Assembly: GCA_964515755.1 (NCBI GenBank)
Contig: CAZEVK010000008.1
Coordinates: forward strand, 1 to 49,715
Direction: 5' to 3'
DNA length: 49,715 nucleotides
From: JAGVLN01 sp964515755
GTDB taxonomy: Bacteria > Pseudomonadota > Alphaproteobacteria > Rickettsiales > JABSSG01
The position numbers were made by a program, and so were the translations under genes. The notes under the pieces were generated by a model. It saw nothing but the letters and a program-made list of their open reading frames with translations. It ran no database searches and was not told the origin of the DNA. Of the stretch, positions 1 to 10,196 are shown piece by piece; the stretch's first letter is position 1, and every line of letters begins with the position of its first letter.

Positions 1-3000
1 TTAATCAAGTATCTAACATTCCAAATCTTATTGCAGTTCAGAGAAATTCTTATAGTGAATTTCTGCAAATGTACGTGATTCCGGATGCTCGGAAAAATTT
101 TGGTTTACAATCTGTATTTAATTCGATTTTTCCTATTCACGATCAAGCAGGAACTTGCACTCTAGAGTTTGTTAAATATAGCCTTGATAAGCCTAAATAT
201 GATGTTGAGGAATCGAAGCAAAGAGGTATAAGTTATGTTTCATCTCTTCGCGTAACTTTACGTCTAGTAATTTGGGAAATTGATCCTGATACTGGAGTTA
301 AAGAAGTTAGCGGTATTAAAGAACAAGAAGTTTATATGGGCGATATGCCTTTAATGACTGAGCATGCTACTTTCATTATTAATGGGGTAGAAAGAGTTAT
401 AGTATCTCAAATGCACAGATCTCCAGGTGTATTTTTTGATCACGATGAAGGAAAAACTCATTCTTCAGGAAAATTCCTATATTCAGCACGTGTTATTCCT
501 TATAGAGGTTCATGGTTAGATTTAGAGTTTGATGCTCGTGATTTGCTTTATTTCCGAATAGATCGTAAGCGTAAATTATTAATTGGTACTTTGCTTCGAG
601 CTTTGGGCATGAGTACTGAAGAAATTTATGAATATTATTACGATAAAGTTGTTTATAAAAAACTTAAAAATGGCTGGTCAACAGAATTTAATCCTGATGA
701 AGTACGTTCACTAAAATTATCTACAGATTTAATTGATGCCAAAACTGATAAAGTTGTAGCAAAAGCTGGCACAAGGCTAAACAAAAGAGTGATCAATAAG
801 CTTAAAGAAGAAGGCCTAAAAGAGTTATTAATTACTTCTGAAGCGTTGGTTGGTAAATTCAGTGCTAAGTCTGTTACTAATGATAAAACAGGTGAAGTTA
901 TATTAGAAGCAGGTGACGAAATTACTAAAGAAAACATTAAGTATCTGGAATCTTTAAAAATTGATAGCTTATCTCTTCTTGCCATTGATAATCAATTAAT
1001 TGGTCCATATATAAGAAATAGCTTAAAAACTGATAAAAATCTTACGCAAGAAGATGCATTATTTGACATATTTAGAGTAATACGTCCTGGTGAGCCACCA
1101 ACTTATGAAACAGCAAATAATTTATTTACTGGTTTGTTCTTTGACAGCAGTAGATATGATTTATCAAATGTTGGTCGTGTTAAGCTTGACGCGCGTTTAG
1201 ATCTGCAGATTGGAGAAGAAACAACTATACTGACTAAGGAAGATATACAAAACATTGTTAAGGTTTTGGTACGTTTACGCGATGGTATAGGTGAAATAGA
1301 TGATATCGATAACTTAGGTAACAGAAGAGTTAGATCGGTTGGTGAGTTGGTAGAAAATCAATTCAGATTAGGTATGGTTCGTATGGAACGAACTATCTTA
1401 GAAAGGATGTCTGCAGGCGAAGCTGAAACTATGATGCCTAATGATTTGATCAATTCAAAAGTTTTAATTAGCGTTTTAAAAGAGTTTTTTGGAACTTCTC
1501 AATTATCACAATTTATGGATCAAACCAATCCGTTGTCGGAAATCACTCATAAAAGAAGATTATCTGCACTTGGTCCTGGAGGTCTTACGAGAGATAGAGC
1601 TGGTTTTGAAGTTCGAGATGTTCATACTACACACTATGGTAGAATTTGTCCTATTGAAACACCTGAAGGTCCAAATATTGGATTGATTAATAGCTTATCT
1701 TCGTTTGCTAAGATTAATAAATATGGCTTTATTGAAAGTCCTTATCGTAAGGTTATAGATGGTAAAGTAACCGATGAAGTAGTGTATTTATCTGCTATTG
1801 AAGAAGCTAAATATGTTATTGCTCAGGCTACATTAAAACTAGATAAAAATGGAAAATTTGTCGATGATTTAGTTAGCTGTAGGAAAGATGGTGACTTTAT
1901 TATGGCAACACCGGAACATATTGATTTCGTTGATGTTTCACCAATGCAAATAGTTTCTATTGCGACATCTTTAATACCTTTCTTAGAAAATGACGATGCT
2001 AACCGTGCATTGATGGGATCAAACATGCAACGTCAAGCTGTTCCATTGATGAAAAGTGATGCTCCATTAATTGGTACCGGGATTGAGAATATTGTAGCAA
2101 GTGATTCTGGAGCATGTATAACTGCTGTTCGTGACGGAGTTATTGACCAGGTTGATAGTACGCGTATTGTAGTGAGATACGATTCTGGGGCAGACGGATC
2201 TCCTGGTGTTGATATATATAATTTATCAAAATTTCAAAAGTCTAACTATAGTACCTGTATTAATCAGAAGCCTCTAATCAAAGTAGGTGATTATGTTGTA
2301 AAAGGCGAAGTAATAGCTGATGGGCCATGCACTGATCGTGGGGAGCTAGCGTTAGGACGTAACGTTTTAGTGGCATTTATGCCATGGCATGGTTATAACT
2401 TTGAAGATTCTATTCTAATTTCTGAAAAAATGGTGCGAGAAGATGTCTTTACATCGATACATATTGAGGAATTTGAGGTAGTAGCTAGAGATACAAGATT
2501 AGGCCCTGAAGAAGTAACTCGTGATATACCAAATGTTAGTGATGAAAGTTTAAAACATCTAGATGAAGTTGGTATTGTTCATGTTGGAGCTGAAGTAAAA
2601 CCAGGTGATATCCTTGTTGGTAAAGTTACTCCGAAAAGTGAATCGCCAATGACAGCTGAAGAAAAACTTCTTCGTGCAATTTTTGGAGAAAAAGCTGCTG
2701 ATGTTCGTGACTCTTCATTACGTGTTCCTCCAGGAGTGTCAGGAACTGTTGTTGAGGTAAGAATTTTCTCAAGACGCGGTATTGAAAAAGATGAGCGTGC
2801 TTTAACTATTGAGCGTGAACAAATTCAAAAACTTACTAAAGATATGAAAGATGAAGCAACAATTATAGCTAACTTCATTTATGCAAGTTTATATACTATG
2901 CTTCTTGATAAAAAAGCTAAATCAGGACCAAAAGGATTTAAAGCTGGGACTGTTTTAAGCAAGGAAATTCTTTCTGATTACGCTAATAGTCAATGGTGGC

Positions 3001-4040
3001 ATTTCGTAATTGAAGATGAAAAATTAATGCAAAAAATTTCTGCATTAAAGGTTCAGCATGATACTTCTGTAAATAGTATTAATGAACGTTATCAAAATAA
3101 AATTGAAAAAGTTCAAGCGGGTGATGATTTACCACAAGGTGCTTTGAAGCAGGTAAAAGTTTATATTGCAACAAAACATAAATTACAACCAGGTGATAAG
3201 ATGGCTGGTCGCCATGGTAACAAAGGTGTTATATCAAGAATTGTGCCTGAAGAAGATTTACCATATTTAGAAGATGGTACAATTGTTGATGTTGTATTAA
3301 ATCCACTTGGTGTGCCTTCACGAATGAATGTCGGACAAATTTTAGAAACTCATCTTGGTTGGGCGGCTATAAATTTAGGCAAGAAAATTGGTAAAATGGT
3401 CGAGTCTAATCAGGAAGATAAAAAACTGGAAAGTTTAAGAGAATTATTGTTAAAAATATACGATAATGGTCCTGTACACGATGAAATTAAAAAGGTCAAA
3501 GATAAAGAATTAATTACTCTTTCAAAAAAATTAGCCAATGGTATCTATTTTGCCACCCCTGTTTTTGATGGCGCAAAATCTGATGATGTTATTAGAATGT
3601 TAGAGTTATCTGAGATGGATTCTTCTGGTCAGGTTCAGTTGATTGATGGTAGAACAGGAGAGCTTTTCGATAGAAAGGTTACAGTGGGTTATATTTACAT
3701 GTTGAAATTACATCACTTAGTGGATGATAAAATTCATGCGCGTTCAATTGGCCCTTACAGCTTGGTTACACAGCAACCTCTTGGTGGTAAGTCTCATTTC
3801 GGTGGTCAAAGATTTGGCGAGATGGAATGTTGGGCGTTGCAAGCATATGGTGCTGCATATACTTTACAGGAAATGTTGACAGTTAAATCTGACGATGTGG
3901 TTGGTAGGGTGAAAATTTTTGAATCCATAGTTCGTGGCGACAATAATTTCGAGTCAGGCGTGCCAGAGTCATTTAACGTTATGATTAAAGAACTAAGATC
4001 GTTATGTTTAAACGTAGAGTTAAGTTCTTCTTCAGAATAA
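1..4040 (+). CDS. rpoB: RNA polymerase beta subunit (5' end cut by window)
   Basis: Beta subunit of the core RNA polymerase; with beta' it forms the active-site cleft. The reading frame is open from base 3, so the ATG at 69 is internal: the codons before it (SNIPNLIAVQRNSYSEFLQ) are ordinary RpoB N-terminus and perhaps 15-25 residues lie outside the window. The rifampicin-binding cluster is at about 1490-1690 and reads FFGTSQLSQFMDQTNPLSEI, then THKRRLSALGPGG; the Asp, His and Ser most often mutated in resistant strains (E. coli D516, H526, S531) are unchanged. The C-terminal part contains GDKMAGRHGNKG and ends in a normal RpoB terminus. rpoC follows after 22 bases, the standard bacterial order, so the two are surely co-transcribed. 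Confidence 0.98.
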   Translation, partial: NQVSNIPNLIAVQRNSYSEFLQMYVIPDARKNFGLQSVFNSIFPIHDQAGTCTLEFVKYSLDKPKYDVEESKQRGISYVSSLRVTLRLVIWEIDPDTGVKEVSGIKEQEVYMGDMPLMTEHATFIINGVERVIVSQMHRSPGVFFDHDEGKTHSSGKFLYSARVIPYRGSWLDLEFDARDLLYFRIDRKRKLLIGTLLRALGMSTEEIYEYYYDKVVYKKLKNGWSTEFNPDEVRSLKLSTDLIDAKTDKVVAKAGTRLNKRVINKLKEEGLKELLITSEALVGKFSAKSVTNDKTGEVILEAGDEITKENIKYLESLKIDSLSLLAIDNQLIGPYIRNSLKTDKNLTQEDALFDIFRVIRPGEPPTYETANNLFTGLFFDSSRYDLSNVGRVKLDARLDLQIGEETTILTKEDIQNIVKVLVRLRDGIGEIDDIDNLGNRRVRSVGELVENQFRLGMVRMERTILERMSAGEAETMMPNDLINSKVLISVLKEFFGTSQLSQFMDQTNPLSEITHKRRLSALGPGGLTRDRAGFEVRDVHTTHYGRICPIETPEGPNIGLINSLSSFAKINKYGFIESPYRKVIDGKVTDEVVYLSAIEEAKYVIAQATLKLDKNGKFVDDLVSCRKDGDFIMATPEHIDFVDVSPMQIVSIATSLIPFLENDDANRALMGSNMQRQAVPLMKSDAPLIGTGIENIVASDSGACITAVRDGVIDQVDSTRIVVRYDSGADGSPGVDIYNLSKFQKSNYSTCINQKPLIKVGDYVVKGEVIADGPCTDRGELALGRNVLVAFMPWHGYNFEDSILISEKMVREDVFTSIHIEEFEVVARDTRLGPEEVTRDIPNVSDESLKHLDEVGIVHVGAEVKPGDILVGKVTPKSESPMTAEEKLLRAIFGEKAADVRDSSLRVPPGVSGTVVEVRIFSRRGIEKDERALTIEREQIQKLTKDMKDEATIIANFIYASLYTMLLDKKAKSGPKGFKAGTVLSKEILSDYANSQWWHFVIEDEKLMQKISALKVQHDTSVNSINERYQNKIEKVQAGDDLPQGALKQVKVYIATKHKLQPGDKMAGRHGNKGVISRIVPEEDLPYLEDGTIVDVVLNPLGVPSRMNVGQILETHLGWAAINLGKKIGKMVESNQEDKKLESLRELLLKIYDNGPVHDEIKKVKDKELITLSKKLANGIYFATPVFDGAKSDDVIRMLELSEMDSSGQVQLIDGRTGELFDRKVTVGYIYMLKLHHLVDDKIHARSIGPYSLVTQQPLGGKSHFGGQRFGEMECWALQAYGAAYTLQEMLTVKSDDVVGRVKIFESIVRGDNNFESGVPESFNVMIKELRSLCLNVELSSSSE

Positions 4041-4062
4041 TTTATTTGTTTGGGTTTATAAT

Positions 4063-7000
4063 ATGAGCATTAGGGATACAGTAAATTTATTTAAACAAAA
4101 TCCTATAGAAGATTTTGATAATATTAAAATATCCATCGCAAGTCCTGAGAAAATTCTTTCTTGGTCTTACGGCGAGGTTAAAAAACCAGAAACAATTAAC
4201 TATAGAACCTTTAAGCCAGAAAAAGATGGCTTATTCTGTGCTAGAATTTTTGGTCCAGTAAGTGATTACGAATGTTTATGCGGTAAGTATAAGCGTATGA
4301 AATATCGTGGCATTATTTGTGAAAAATGTGGCGTTGAAGTTACGACATCAAAAGTAAGACGTGAGCGCATGGGCCATATTGCTTTAGCAGCTCCAGTGGT
4401 GCATATATGGTTTTTGAAATCATTACCTTCGCGTATCAGCACATTATTAGATATGAATTTGCGTGATTTAGAAAAGATACTTTATTTTGAATCTTTTGTA
4501 GTAATCGATCCAGGTCTAACAATGCTGACAGTTGGAGATTTATTAAACGATGATCAGTATACAAAAGCTCAAGATGAATTTGGTGAAGACAGCTTTACTG
4601 CTGAAATTGGTGCTGAGGCAATTCATACGTTGTTGAAAATGCTTGATTTAGAAAAAATCAAAAATCAACTGAGAGAAGAAATTAAGCAAACTAATTCTGA
4701 AGCAAAGAGGAAAAAATTTGTTAAAAGATTAAAATTAGTAGAAGATTTTATTGACTCTAATAATAAGCCAGAATGGATGGTGATGACAGTTGTTCCTGTT
4801 ATGCCTCCTGAAATTAGGCCATTGGTTATGCTAGATGGCGGCAGATTTGCTACTTCAGATCTAAACGAACTATATCGTAGGGTTATTAATCGTAACAATA
4901 GGCTAAAAAGACTTCTTGACTTGAAGGCTCCTGATATAATTATTCGTAACGAAAAGCGTATGTTGCAAGAGGCTGTTGATGCTTTATTTGACAATGGTCG
5001 TCGTTCAAAAGTTGTAAAAAATGTTAATAAACGCCCATTCAAATCTCTAAGTGATATGCTTAAAGGGAAACAAGGTCGTTTCAGACAAAACTTGCTTGGT
5101 AAGCGAGTTGACTATTCTGGACGTTCTGTGATTGTGGTTGGTCCAGAATTAAAACTGCATCAATGTGGTCTGCCAAAGAAAATGGCTCTAGAGTTATTCA
5201 AACCATTTATTTACTCTAAGTTAGAGTTATATGGGATTGCTACTACAATTAAATCTGCGAAAAAGATGGTCGAAATGGAAAGACCAGAGGTTTGGGATAT
5301 TTTAGAAGAAGTAATTCGTGAGCATCCGGTGTTATTAAATCGAGCTCCAACTCTTCATAGACTTGGTATTCAAGCATTTGAACCGGTATTGATTGAGGGT
5401 AAAGCTATTCAGTTACATCCGTTAGTTTGTGCAGCATTCAACGCTGATTTTGATGGTGACCAAATGGCTGTACACGTACCATTGTCTATTGAGGCACAAT
5501 TAGAATCAAGAGTATTGGTGATGTCTACAAACAATATTCTAAGCCCATCAAATGGTAAGCCAATTATTGTACCATCTCAAGATATTATCCTTGGTTTATA
5601 CTACTTATCAATTGCGATCCCAGGAGAAAAAGGTGAGGGTATGTATTTTGTTGATGTATCAGAGGCAAAACGAGCATTGGAAGAAAAGGCAGTTACTTTA
5701 CACACTCTTATTAAATGTAGGGTTACACACTACGACACTGAAGGTAATAAAATTACGTCATTAATAGAAACTACAGTTGGAAGGTTGCTGATAAGCGAGC
5801 TATTACCTAAGAAGTCAGGTATGAGCTTTGATTTGGTCAATAAATTAATGACTAAGAAAGAAGTTTCAAATTTAATTGACGTTGTATTCCGTAATTGTGG
5901 TCCAAAAACAACTGTAATTTTTGCTGATCACTTAATGGAGATTGGATTTACTTACGCATGTAAATCAGGAATATCTTTCGGTAAAGATGATATGGTGGTT
6001 GCTGAATCAAAAGGTAAACATATTGATCTAACTTTAGGAGAAGTAAAACAGTTTGAGAAACAATATTCTGATGGACTAATTACTCTTGGTGAAAAATACA
6101 ATAAAGTTGTGGATGCATGGCAGCATTGTACTGATAGAGTCGCTGAAGATATGATGAAAGAAATTTCTGCAGACAGAACAAAAGAAGCAAAAGAAAATAA
6201 ACAGCAGAAAATTAACTCTATTTATATGATGGCTCACTCAGGTGCTCGTGGTTCTGCGACTCAGATTAAGCAATTGGCAGGTATGCGTGGTTTAATGGCT
6301 AAACCTTCTGGAGAAATTATTGAAACTCCAATTATTTCTAACTTTAAAGAAGGATTGACTGTTCTTGAATACTTTAACTCTACACACGGTGCAAGGAAAG
6401 GTTTAGCTGATACAGCTCTTAAAACTGCGAACTCAGGTTATTTGACTCGTCGTTTGGTTGACGTTGCTCAAGATTGTATTGTGGTAGAAGAAGATTGTGG
6501 TACGTCTGGTGGTATTGTTGTGAAGCCGGTTATTGAAGGTGGTGAAGTAATTATTCCTCTTTCTGAGTCAATTTTAGGAAGAGTATCTTCAATTGATGTT
6601 TCTCATCCAGCTATTGGTAAAATTATTGTAAAAGCTGGTATCATTATAGATGAAGATGCAGTTGATTCTATTGATTCTGCGGGTATTGATTCAATTATGA
6701 TTAGGTCTGTATTATCTTGCGAAACACAAGGTGGTATTTGTACAAAATGTTATGGCCGTGACTTGGCTACTGGTTCGTTAGTAAGTGTTGGTGAAGCAGT
6801 TGGTGTTATTGCTGCTCAATCGATTGGTGAGCCAGGAACTCAGTTAACTATGAGAACTTTCCACATTGGTGGTGCTGCAACTAGAAGCATTGAAACATCA
6901 AGTATAGAAGCAAACTATGATGCTGGTCTAAAATTCATTAATAGAAACTTCGTTGTCGATACTAATGGCAAGAAAGTTGTAATGAGTCGAAATTGTGAAG

Positions 7001-8226
7001 TAATATTCACTGATGATAAAGGTAATGAAAAATCACGTTCTTCAATACCATACGGTGCTAAAGTTTACTTTGACAACGAACAAAAAGTTAAGAAGGGTGA
7101 TGTGGTTGCTGAGTGGGATCCGTATACTATCCCAATTATTACTGAAAAATCAGGTAAGATTGTTTATAAAGATCTTGTCGACGGGATTTCAGTAAGGGAT
7201 TTAATGGATGAAGCTACTGGTATTTCTAATAAAGTTATTGTTGATTGGAAACAGCAAACTCGAGGAGCTGATTTGAGACCAAGGCTTGTTTTAGAAGATG
7301 ATAATGGCGATATGATCGTATTATCAAATGGCTTGGAAGCAAGGTATTTCTTACCAATTAATGCGATTTTAAATATAGAAGACGGTGTACAAGTTCACTC
7401 TGGTGATGTAATCGCAAGGATTCCTAGAGAATCAACTAAGACTCGTGATATTACCGGTGGTCTGCCACGTGTTGCTGAGCTATTTGAAGCACGTCGTCCA
7501 AAAGATCATGCTATTATTAGTGAGAGCGAAGGTATAGTAGAATTTGGTAAAGACTATAAGTCAAAGCGTAGAATTCTTATTAAACCAAGTGATTCTTCTT
7601 TAGAACCAGTAGAATATTTAATACCAAAAGGTAAGCATATTTCTGTAAACGAAGGTGACTTTGTTAAGAAAGGTGACTTGTTGATGGATGGTAACCCTGT
7701 TCTTCAAGATATTCTAAAAATTATGGGTGTAGAAGCATTGGCGCGCTATATGGTATCAGAAGTGCAGCAAGTTTACAGGCTACAAGGTGTGAAAATCGAT
7801 GATAAACACATTGAGGTAATTTTACGTCAAATGCTTCAGAAAACAGAAATACTTGATTCTGGAGAAACAACATTGTTAGAAGGCGAGCAGCTTGATAAAC
7901 AAGAGTTTGATGAAATTAACTTAAAAGCTTCATCGAAGGGCTATAAAACTGCTACTTCAATTCCAATTTTGCAAGGTATTACTAAAGCATCATTACAAAC
8001 TAGGTCATTTATTTCAGCTGCTTCATTCCAAGACACCACTAGAGTGTTAACTGAAGCTGCAGTAGCAGGAAAAGTTGATAAATTACAAGGTTTGAAGGAA
8101 AATGTTATTGTTGGTAAATTGATACCAGCAGGTACCGGATTCTATACAAGAATTTTAAAGAAGAAAGCTTTGGAGCAAGATACGTTGCTTAAAGAACAGC
8201 GTGCAGCAGATACTCTTCAAGAATAG
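4063..8226 (+). CDS. rpoC: RNA polymerase beta' subunit
   Basis: Beta' subunit of RNA polymerase, 1387 residues, full length for an alphaproteobacterium. The N-terminal zinc-binding cysteines are in CLCGKYKRMKYRG followed by CEKCG. The catalytic magnesium loop NADFDGDQMAVHVP carries the three absolutely conserved aspartates. The second zinc site is CETQGGICTKCYGRDL, followed by the bridge/trigger region QSIGEPGTQLTMRTFH. The gene begins 22 bases after rpoB with only a weak ribosome-binding site, consistent with coupling to rpoB translation. No frameshift or insertion is seen. The downstream 281 bases before the next gene hold a small perfect hairpin at 8355-8371 (CTACTT/AAGTAG) without a T-run, so no clear terminator is assigned. 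Confidence 0.98.
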   Translation: MSIRDTVNLFKQNPIEDFDNIKISIASPEKILSWSYGEVKKPETINYRTFKPEKDGLFCARIFGPVSDYECLCGKYKRMKYRGIICEKCGVEVTTSKVRRERMGHIALAAPVVHIWFLKSLPSRISTLLDMNLRDLEKILYFESFVVIDPGLTMLTVGDLLNDDQYTKAQDEFGEDSFTAEIGAEAIHTLLKMLDLEKIKNQLREEIKQTNSEAKRKKFVKRLKLVEDFIDSNNKPEWMVMTVVPVMPPEIRPLVMLDGGRFATSDLNELYRRVINRNNRLKRLLDLKAPDIIIRNEKRMLQEAVDALFDNGRRSKVVKNVNKRPFKSLSDMLKGKQGRFRQNLLGKRVDYSGRSVIVVGPELKLHQCGLPKKMALELFKPFIYSKLELYGIATTIKSAKKMVEMERPEVWDILEEVIREHPVLLNRAPTLHRLGIQAFEPVLIEGKAIQLHPLVCAAFNADFDGDQMAVHVPLSIEAQLESRVLVMSTNNILSPSNGKPIIVPSQDIILGLYYLSIAIPGEKGEGMYFVDVSEAKRALEEKAVTLHTLIKCRVTHYDTEGNKITSLIETTVGRLLISELLPKKSGMSFDLVNKLMTKKEVSNLIDVVFRNCGPKTTVIFADHLMEIGFTYACKSGISFGKDDMVVAESKGKHIDLTLGEVKQFEKQYSDGLITLGEKYNKVVDAWQHCTDRVAEDMMKEISADRTKEAKENKQQKINSIYMMAHSGARGSATQIKQLAGMRGLMAKPSGEIIETPIISNFKEGLTVLEYFNSTHGARKGLADTALKTANSGYLTRRLVDVAQDCIVVEEDCGTSGGIVVKPVIEGGEVIIPLSESILGRVSSIDVSHPAIGKIIVKAGIIIDEDAVDSIDSAGIDSIMIRSVLSCETQGGICTKCYGRDLATGSLVSVGEAVGVIAAQSIGEPGTQLTMRTFHIGGAATRSIETSSIEANYDAGLKFINRNFVVDTNGKKVVMSRNCEVIFTDDKGNEKSRSSIPYGAKVYFDNEQKVKKGDVVAEWDPYTIPIITEKSGKIVYKDLVDGISVRDLMDEATGISNKVIVDWKQQTRGADLRPRLVLEDDNGDMIVLSNGLEARYFLPINAILNIEDGVQVHSGDVIARIPRESTKTRDITGGLPRVAELFEARRPKDHAIISESEGIVEFGKDYKSKRRILIKPSDSSLEPVEYLIPKGKHISVNEGDFVKKGDLLMDGNPVLQDILKIMGVEALARYMVSEVQQVYRLQGVKIDDKHIEVILRQMLQKTEILDSGETTLLEGEQLDKQEFDEINLKASSKGYKTATSIPILQGITKASLQTRSFISAASFQDTTRVLTEAAVAGKVDKLQGLKENVIVGKLIPAGTGFYTRILKKKALEQDTLLKEQRAADTLQE

Positions 8227-8427
8227 GCACACTTAATTTTATTGCATAATATTTGTTCATTTATTATGTCAAGTGGTTGCATATTAGAGTTGGGTTTTAT
8301 ACGCTGTCAATGGCCTCATTCCATTCTAGTCAGTAGTTATTCATAAGTATTTTTCTACTTCATGTAAGTAGCAAGCTTTGCCATCTTTTCTGCAAATGTA
8401 TAAAATGTAGATAATTCAAAATATAAA

Positions 8428-8456
8428 TTGAAAGTTATTAAATTTGTACTTATATA
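8428..8456 (+). promoter_or_regulatory. Predicted sigma70 promoter
   Basis: TTGAAA at 8428-8433, a 17-base spacer, and TATATA at 8451-8456. It would start transcription near 8463, about 45 bases before the methyltransferase start at 8508. In AT-rich DNA such matches arise by chance, so this is moderate evidence only. Confidence 0.45.
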
Positions 8457-8507
8457 TGAAAAAGACACTCATTTTTTATACTTATAATTACAAGACGCTT
8501 ATTAACT

Positions 8508-9143
8508 ATGTCAAATATACAAGCAGAACAAATACCAACTCCTAAGTTAGTTAATACGCGAATATTCTTCACTAGAATGTTTGCATTGTTATTGTTGCCA
8601 TTAATTTTATGTACAGCTCCTGCCAGTTTTCGAGATAATATTTGGTTAATAAAATCCATGGAATTTATTGGTTATTTATTGCTTATAATATGTGCATTTG
8701 GAAGAAGCTTTAGTTCAGTCTTTATAGGTGGTTATAAAAATAAAAAAATTGTTTCTCCTGGAATATATTCAATTGTACGTAACCCTTTGTATGTATTTTC
8801 TTTTATAGGTGTTGTTGGGATAGGTTTAGTCTCATTGCGCTTTACTATTTTATTCATTCTTACAACAGTTTTTATTTTATATTATAAAATAGTTGTAAAT
8901 CGTGAAGAAAAATACCTAGAACATAAATTTGGAAAAATATATCAGGATTATTATACCTCTACACCTAGATGGTTTCCTGATTTTAGCAAATGGAAATGTC
9001 ATGAAGAAATCACAACTAAACCTCATTTAGTACTGAGAAATATGTTGGAAGCTTCTCTTTTTTTACTTGCAACCAAATTATTTGATTTCATTGGCTTTTT
9101 ACAGGATATAGGTTTTATTCCCATTCTTGCTTTAATACCTTAA
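8508..9143 (+). CDS. ICMT/PEMT-like membrane methyltransferase family protein
   Basis: A 211-residue membrane protein with hydrophobic segments near residues 22-40, 50-70, 95-130 and at the C-terminus. The stretch SPGIYSIVRNPLYVFSF followed by EEKYLEHKFGKIYQDYYTS matches the C-terminal half of the isoprenylcysteine carboxyl methyltransferase / phosphatidylethanolamine N-methyltransferase superfamily (the R-N/H-P-x-Y motif and the E-E-x-x-L...F-G-x-x-Y-x-x-Y motif), which binds S-adenosylmethionine at the membrane. Bacterial members are diverse and the methyl acceptor cannot be read from sequence. A hydrophobic extension follows the catalytic motif. No classical Shine-Dalgarno precedes the ATG. 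It stands alone, downstream of rpoC and convergent with the next gene. Confidence 0.75.
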   Translation: MSNIQAEQIPTPKLVNTRIFFTRMFALLLLPLILCTAPASFRDNIWLIKSMEFIGYLLLIICAFGRSFSSVFIGGYKNKKIVSPGIYSIVRNPLYVFSFIGVVGIGLVSLRFTILFILTTVFILYYKIVVNREEKYLEHKFGKIYQDYYTSTPRWFPDFSKWKCHEEITTKPHLVLRNMLEASLFLLATKLFDFIGFLQDIGFIPILALIP

Positions 9144-9205
9144 TCTATAGGAAGAGTTAGAGAAATACGATATTAATCAAATACTTATTATATTTCCTGC
9201 GTATA

Positions 9206-9244
9206 GAGCCATTATAATAAAGATTCCTAAATATGTTATGGCTC
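9206..9244. repeat. Inverted repeat downstream of the methyltransferase gene
   Basis: GAGCCAT at 9206-9212 and ATGGCTC at 9238-9244 are perfect reverse complements with AT-rich sequence between them. Lying 63 bases after the stop codon, it could be a weak transcription terminator, but no T-run follows on either strand. Confidence 0.4.
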
Positions 9245-9356
9245 ATCTACTCTCAATATCTTAGGCAGAAGTTACTGGAGTATAAAATACTGCCAAATAT
9301 ATTACTTAGTTTACTTATTTTTAAGCAGCTTTGCTCACAGCGTATATGTATAACTT

Positions 9357-9422
9357 GGTTTTAAAATTCATACTGCTTGTAGCGTATGTGGTACGGCCTC
9401 CTGTTGTATTAATTTTAAAACC
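9357..9422. repeat. 66-base element with 12-base perfect inverted ends
   Basis: GGTTTTAAAATT at 9357-9368 and AATTTTAAAACC at 9411-9422 are exact reverse complements, with 42 bases between them that include a smaller CATAC/GTATG pair. It sits in the 303-base gap between two convergent genes, where nothing coding was found, 24 bases from the stop of the minus-strand gene. It could be a bidirectional terminator or a small palindromic repeat. Confidence 0.55.
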
Positions 9423-9446
9423 AGAAATAAATTCTATAAGTGATAA

Positions 9447-9893
9447 TTAAAATAAATGAGCAAATGCCTCTTTTTGAATGTGTTCTGGCGGCTCATGAAT
9501 AAAGTCTTTATCTATTTCTAATGCAACTAACTCTTTTAATGGCTTGCTTAAATGAGTTCTTATATATCCTAGAACTTTAGGTGGAGCGATTATTATTAAG
9601 TGTTTATAAATATGTTCAGCAAATATTTTTTCAAGCTTTGTAAGTACTTCAGATATAAATTGTTGTTTTTCTTTTGTACGCTCATCAATGCGCGGTTCTA
9701 TTGCGTGTCTTGTAGTAGATGCACTTTCGAAGGATCTTCCTAATGAAGCTTTAGTATGATGATCGCTACGATTTGCATGATTACCAAAAGCATGGTGGAT
9801 TTGAATATGGTTTTCACCTTTATTCATATGATAAAAAAAAGCTTGTTTTCCATCTATTACGAAAATGCAAGTTTTATATCTTTCTATAGCCAT
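9447..9893 (-). CDS. Host-attachment-type protein (baeRF-like family)
   Basis: A 148-residue cytosolic protein. The N-terminus (TCIFVIDGKQAFFY), the RSFES-like segment and the C-terminal EHIYKHLIIIAPPKVLGYIR followed by LRxHL-like sequence match the family named 'protein required for attachment to host cells', a member of the archaeal/bacterial eRF1-like fold group. The name comes from an Agrobacterium mutant phenotype; the biochemical function is not established, and the family is common in free-living alphaproteobacteria as well. No signal peptide or membrane segment is seen, so a direct adhesin role is unlikely. A good ribosome-binding site (CGGAGG, 5 bases before ATG) and a strong promoter lie just upstream. 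Confidence 0.8.
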   Translation of the reverse strand: MAIERYKTCIFVIDGKQAFFYHMNKGENHIQIHHAFGNHANRSDHHTKASLGRSFESASTTRHAIEPRIDERTKEKQQFISEVLTKLEKIFAEHIYKHLIIIAPPKVLGYIRTHLSKPLKELVALEIDKDFIHEPPEHIQKEAFAHLF

Positions 9894-9907
9894 TTTTACC
9901 TCCGATA

Positions 9908-9936
9908 ATTATATTTCATATTAAATCTAATACCAA
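9908..9936 (-). promoter_or_regulatory. Sigma70 promoter of the host-attachment-type gene
   Basis: On the minus strand TTGGTA (9931-9936), 17 bases, then TATAAT (9908-9913). The predicted start site lies only a few bases before the Shine-Dalgarno sequence, giving a very short leader. Confidence 0.65.
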
Positions 9937-10142
9937 AAATTTAAGTAATGCAATAGCATAACTCAGATAGCACAACTTTTATAACAGATTTATAATAGGT
10001 TATTAATTTTATTCTTTTTAATTTTTATGTTACTTGAATAAAAAGTCGTAATGATCAGCTCATATAATGAGAAAATTTATTAGTAAAATTTTTTATAATA
10101 ATTGATTGTACAGAGCACTGCTTCACAATTTTAAAGTTAGTA

Positions 10143-10171
10143 TTGCGTTGAGGAGCAGCTATTGCTATACT
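10143..10171 (+). promoter_or_regulatory. Sigma70 promoter of the small lipoprotein gene
   Basis: TTGCGT (10143-10148), a 17-base spacer and TATACT (10166-10171), about 25 bases before the ATG at 10197. The rest of the 303-base gap (9894-10196) holds the divergent promoter of the neighbouring gene and no coding sequence that I could recognise. Confidence 0.6.
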
Positions 10172-10196
10172 AGAAGTTAATTAATTTGGGATTTTT

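Noticed and set aside
653..985. A 110-codon open frame antisense to rpoB
   Set aside because: It lies wholly within a conserved gene and its product shows no recognisable domain; a shadow of rpoB codon use.
8227..8507. Antisense promoter-like TTGACA hexamers after rpoC
   Set aside because: Two TTGACA matches on the minus strand point into rpoC with no gene to serve; too weak to call.
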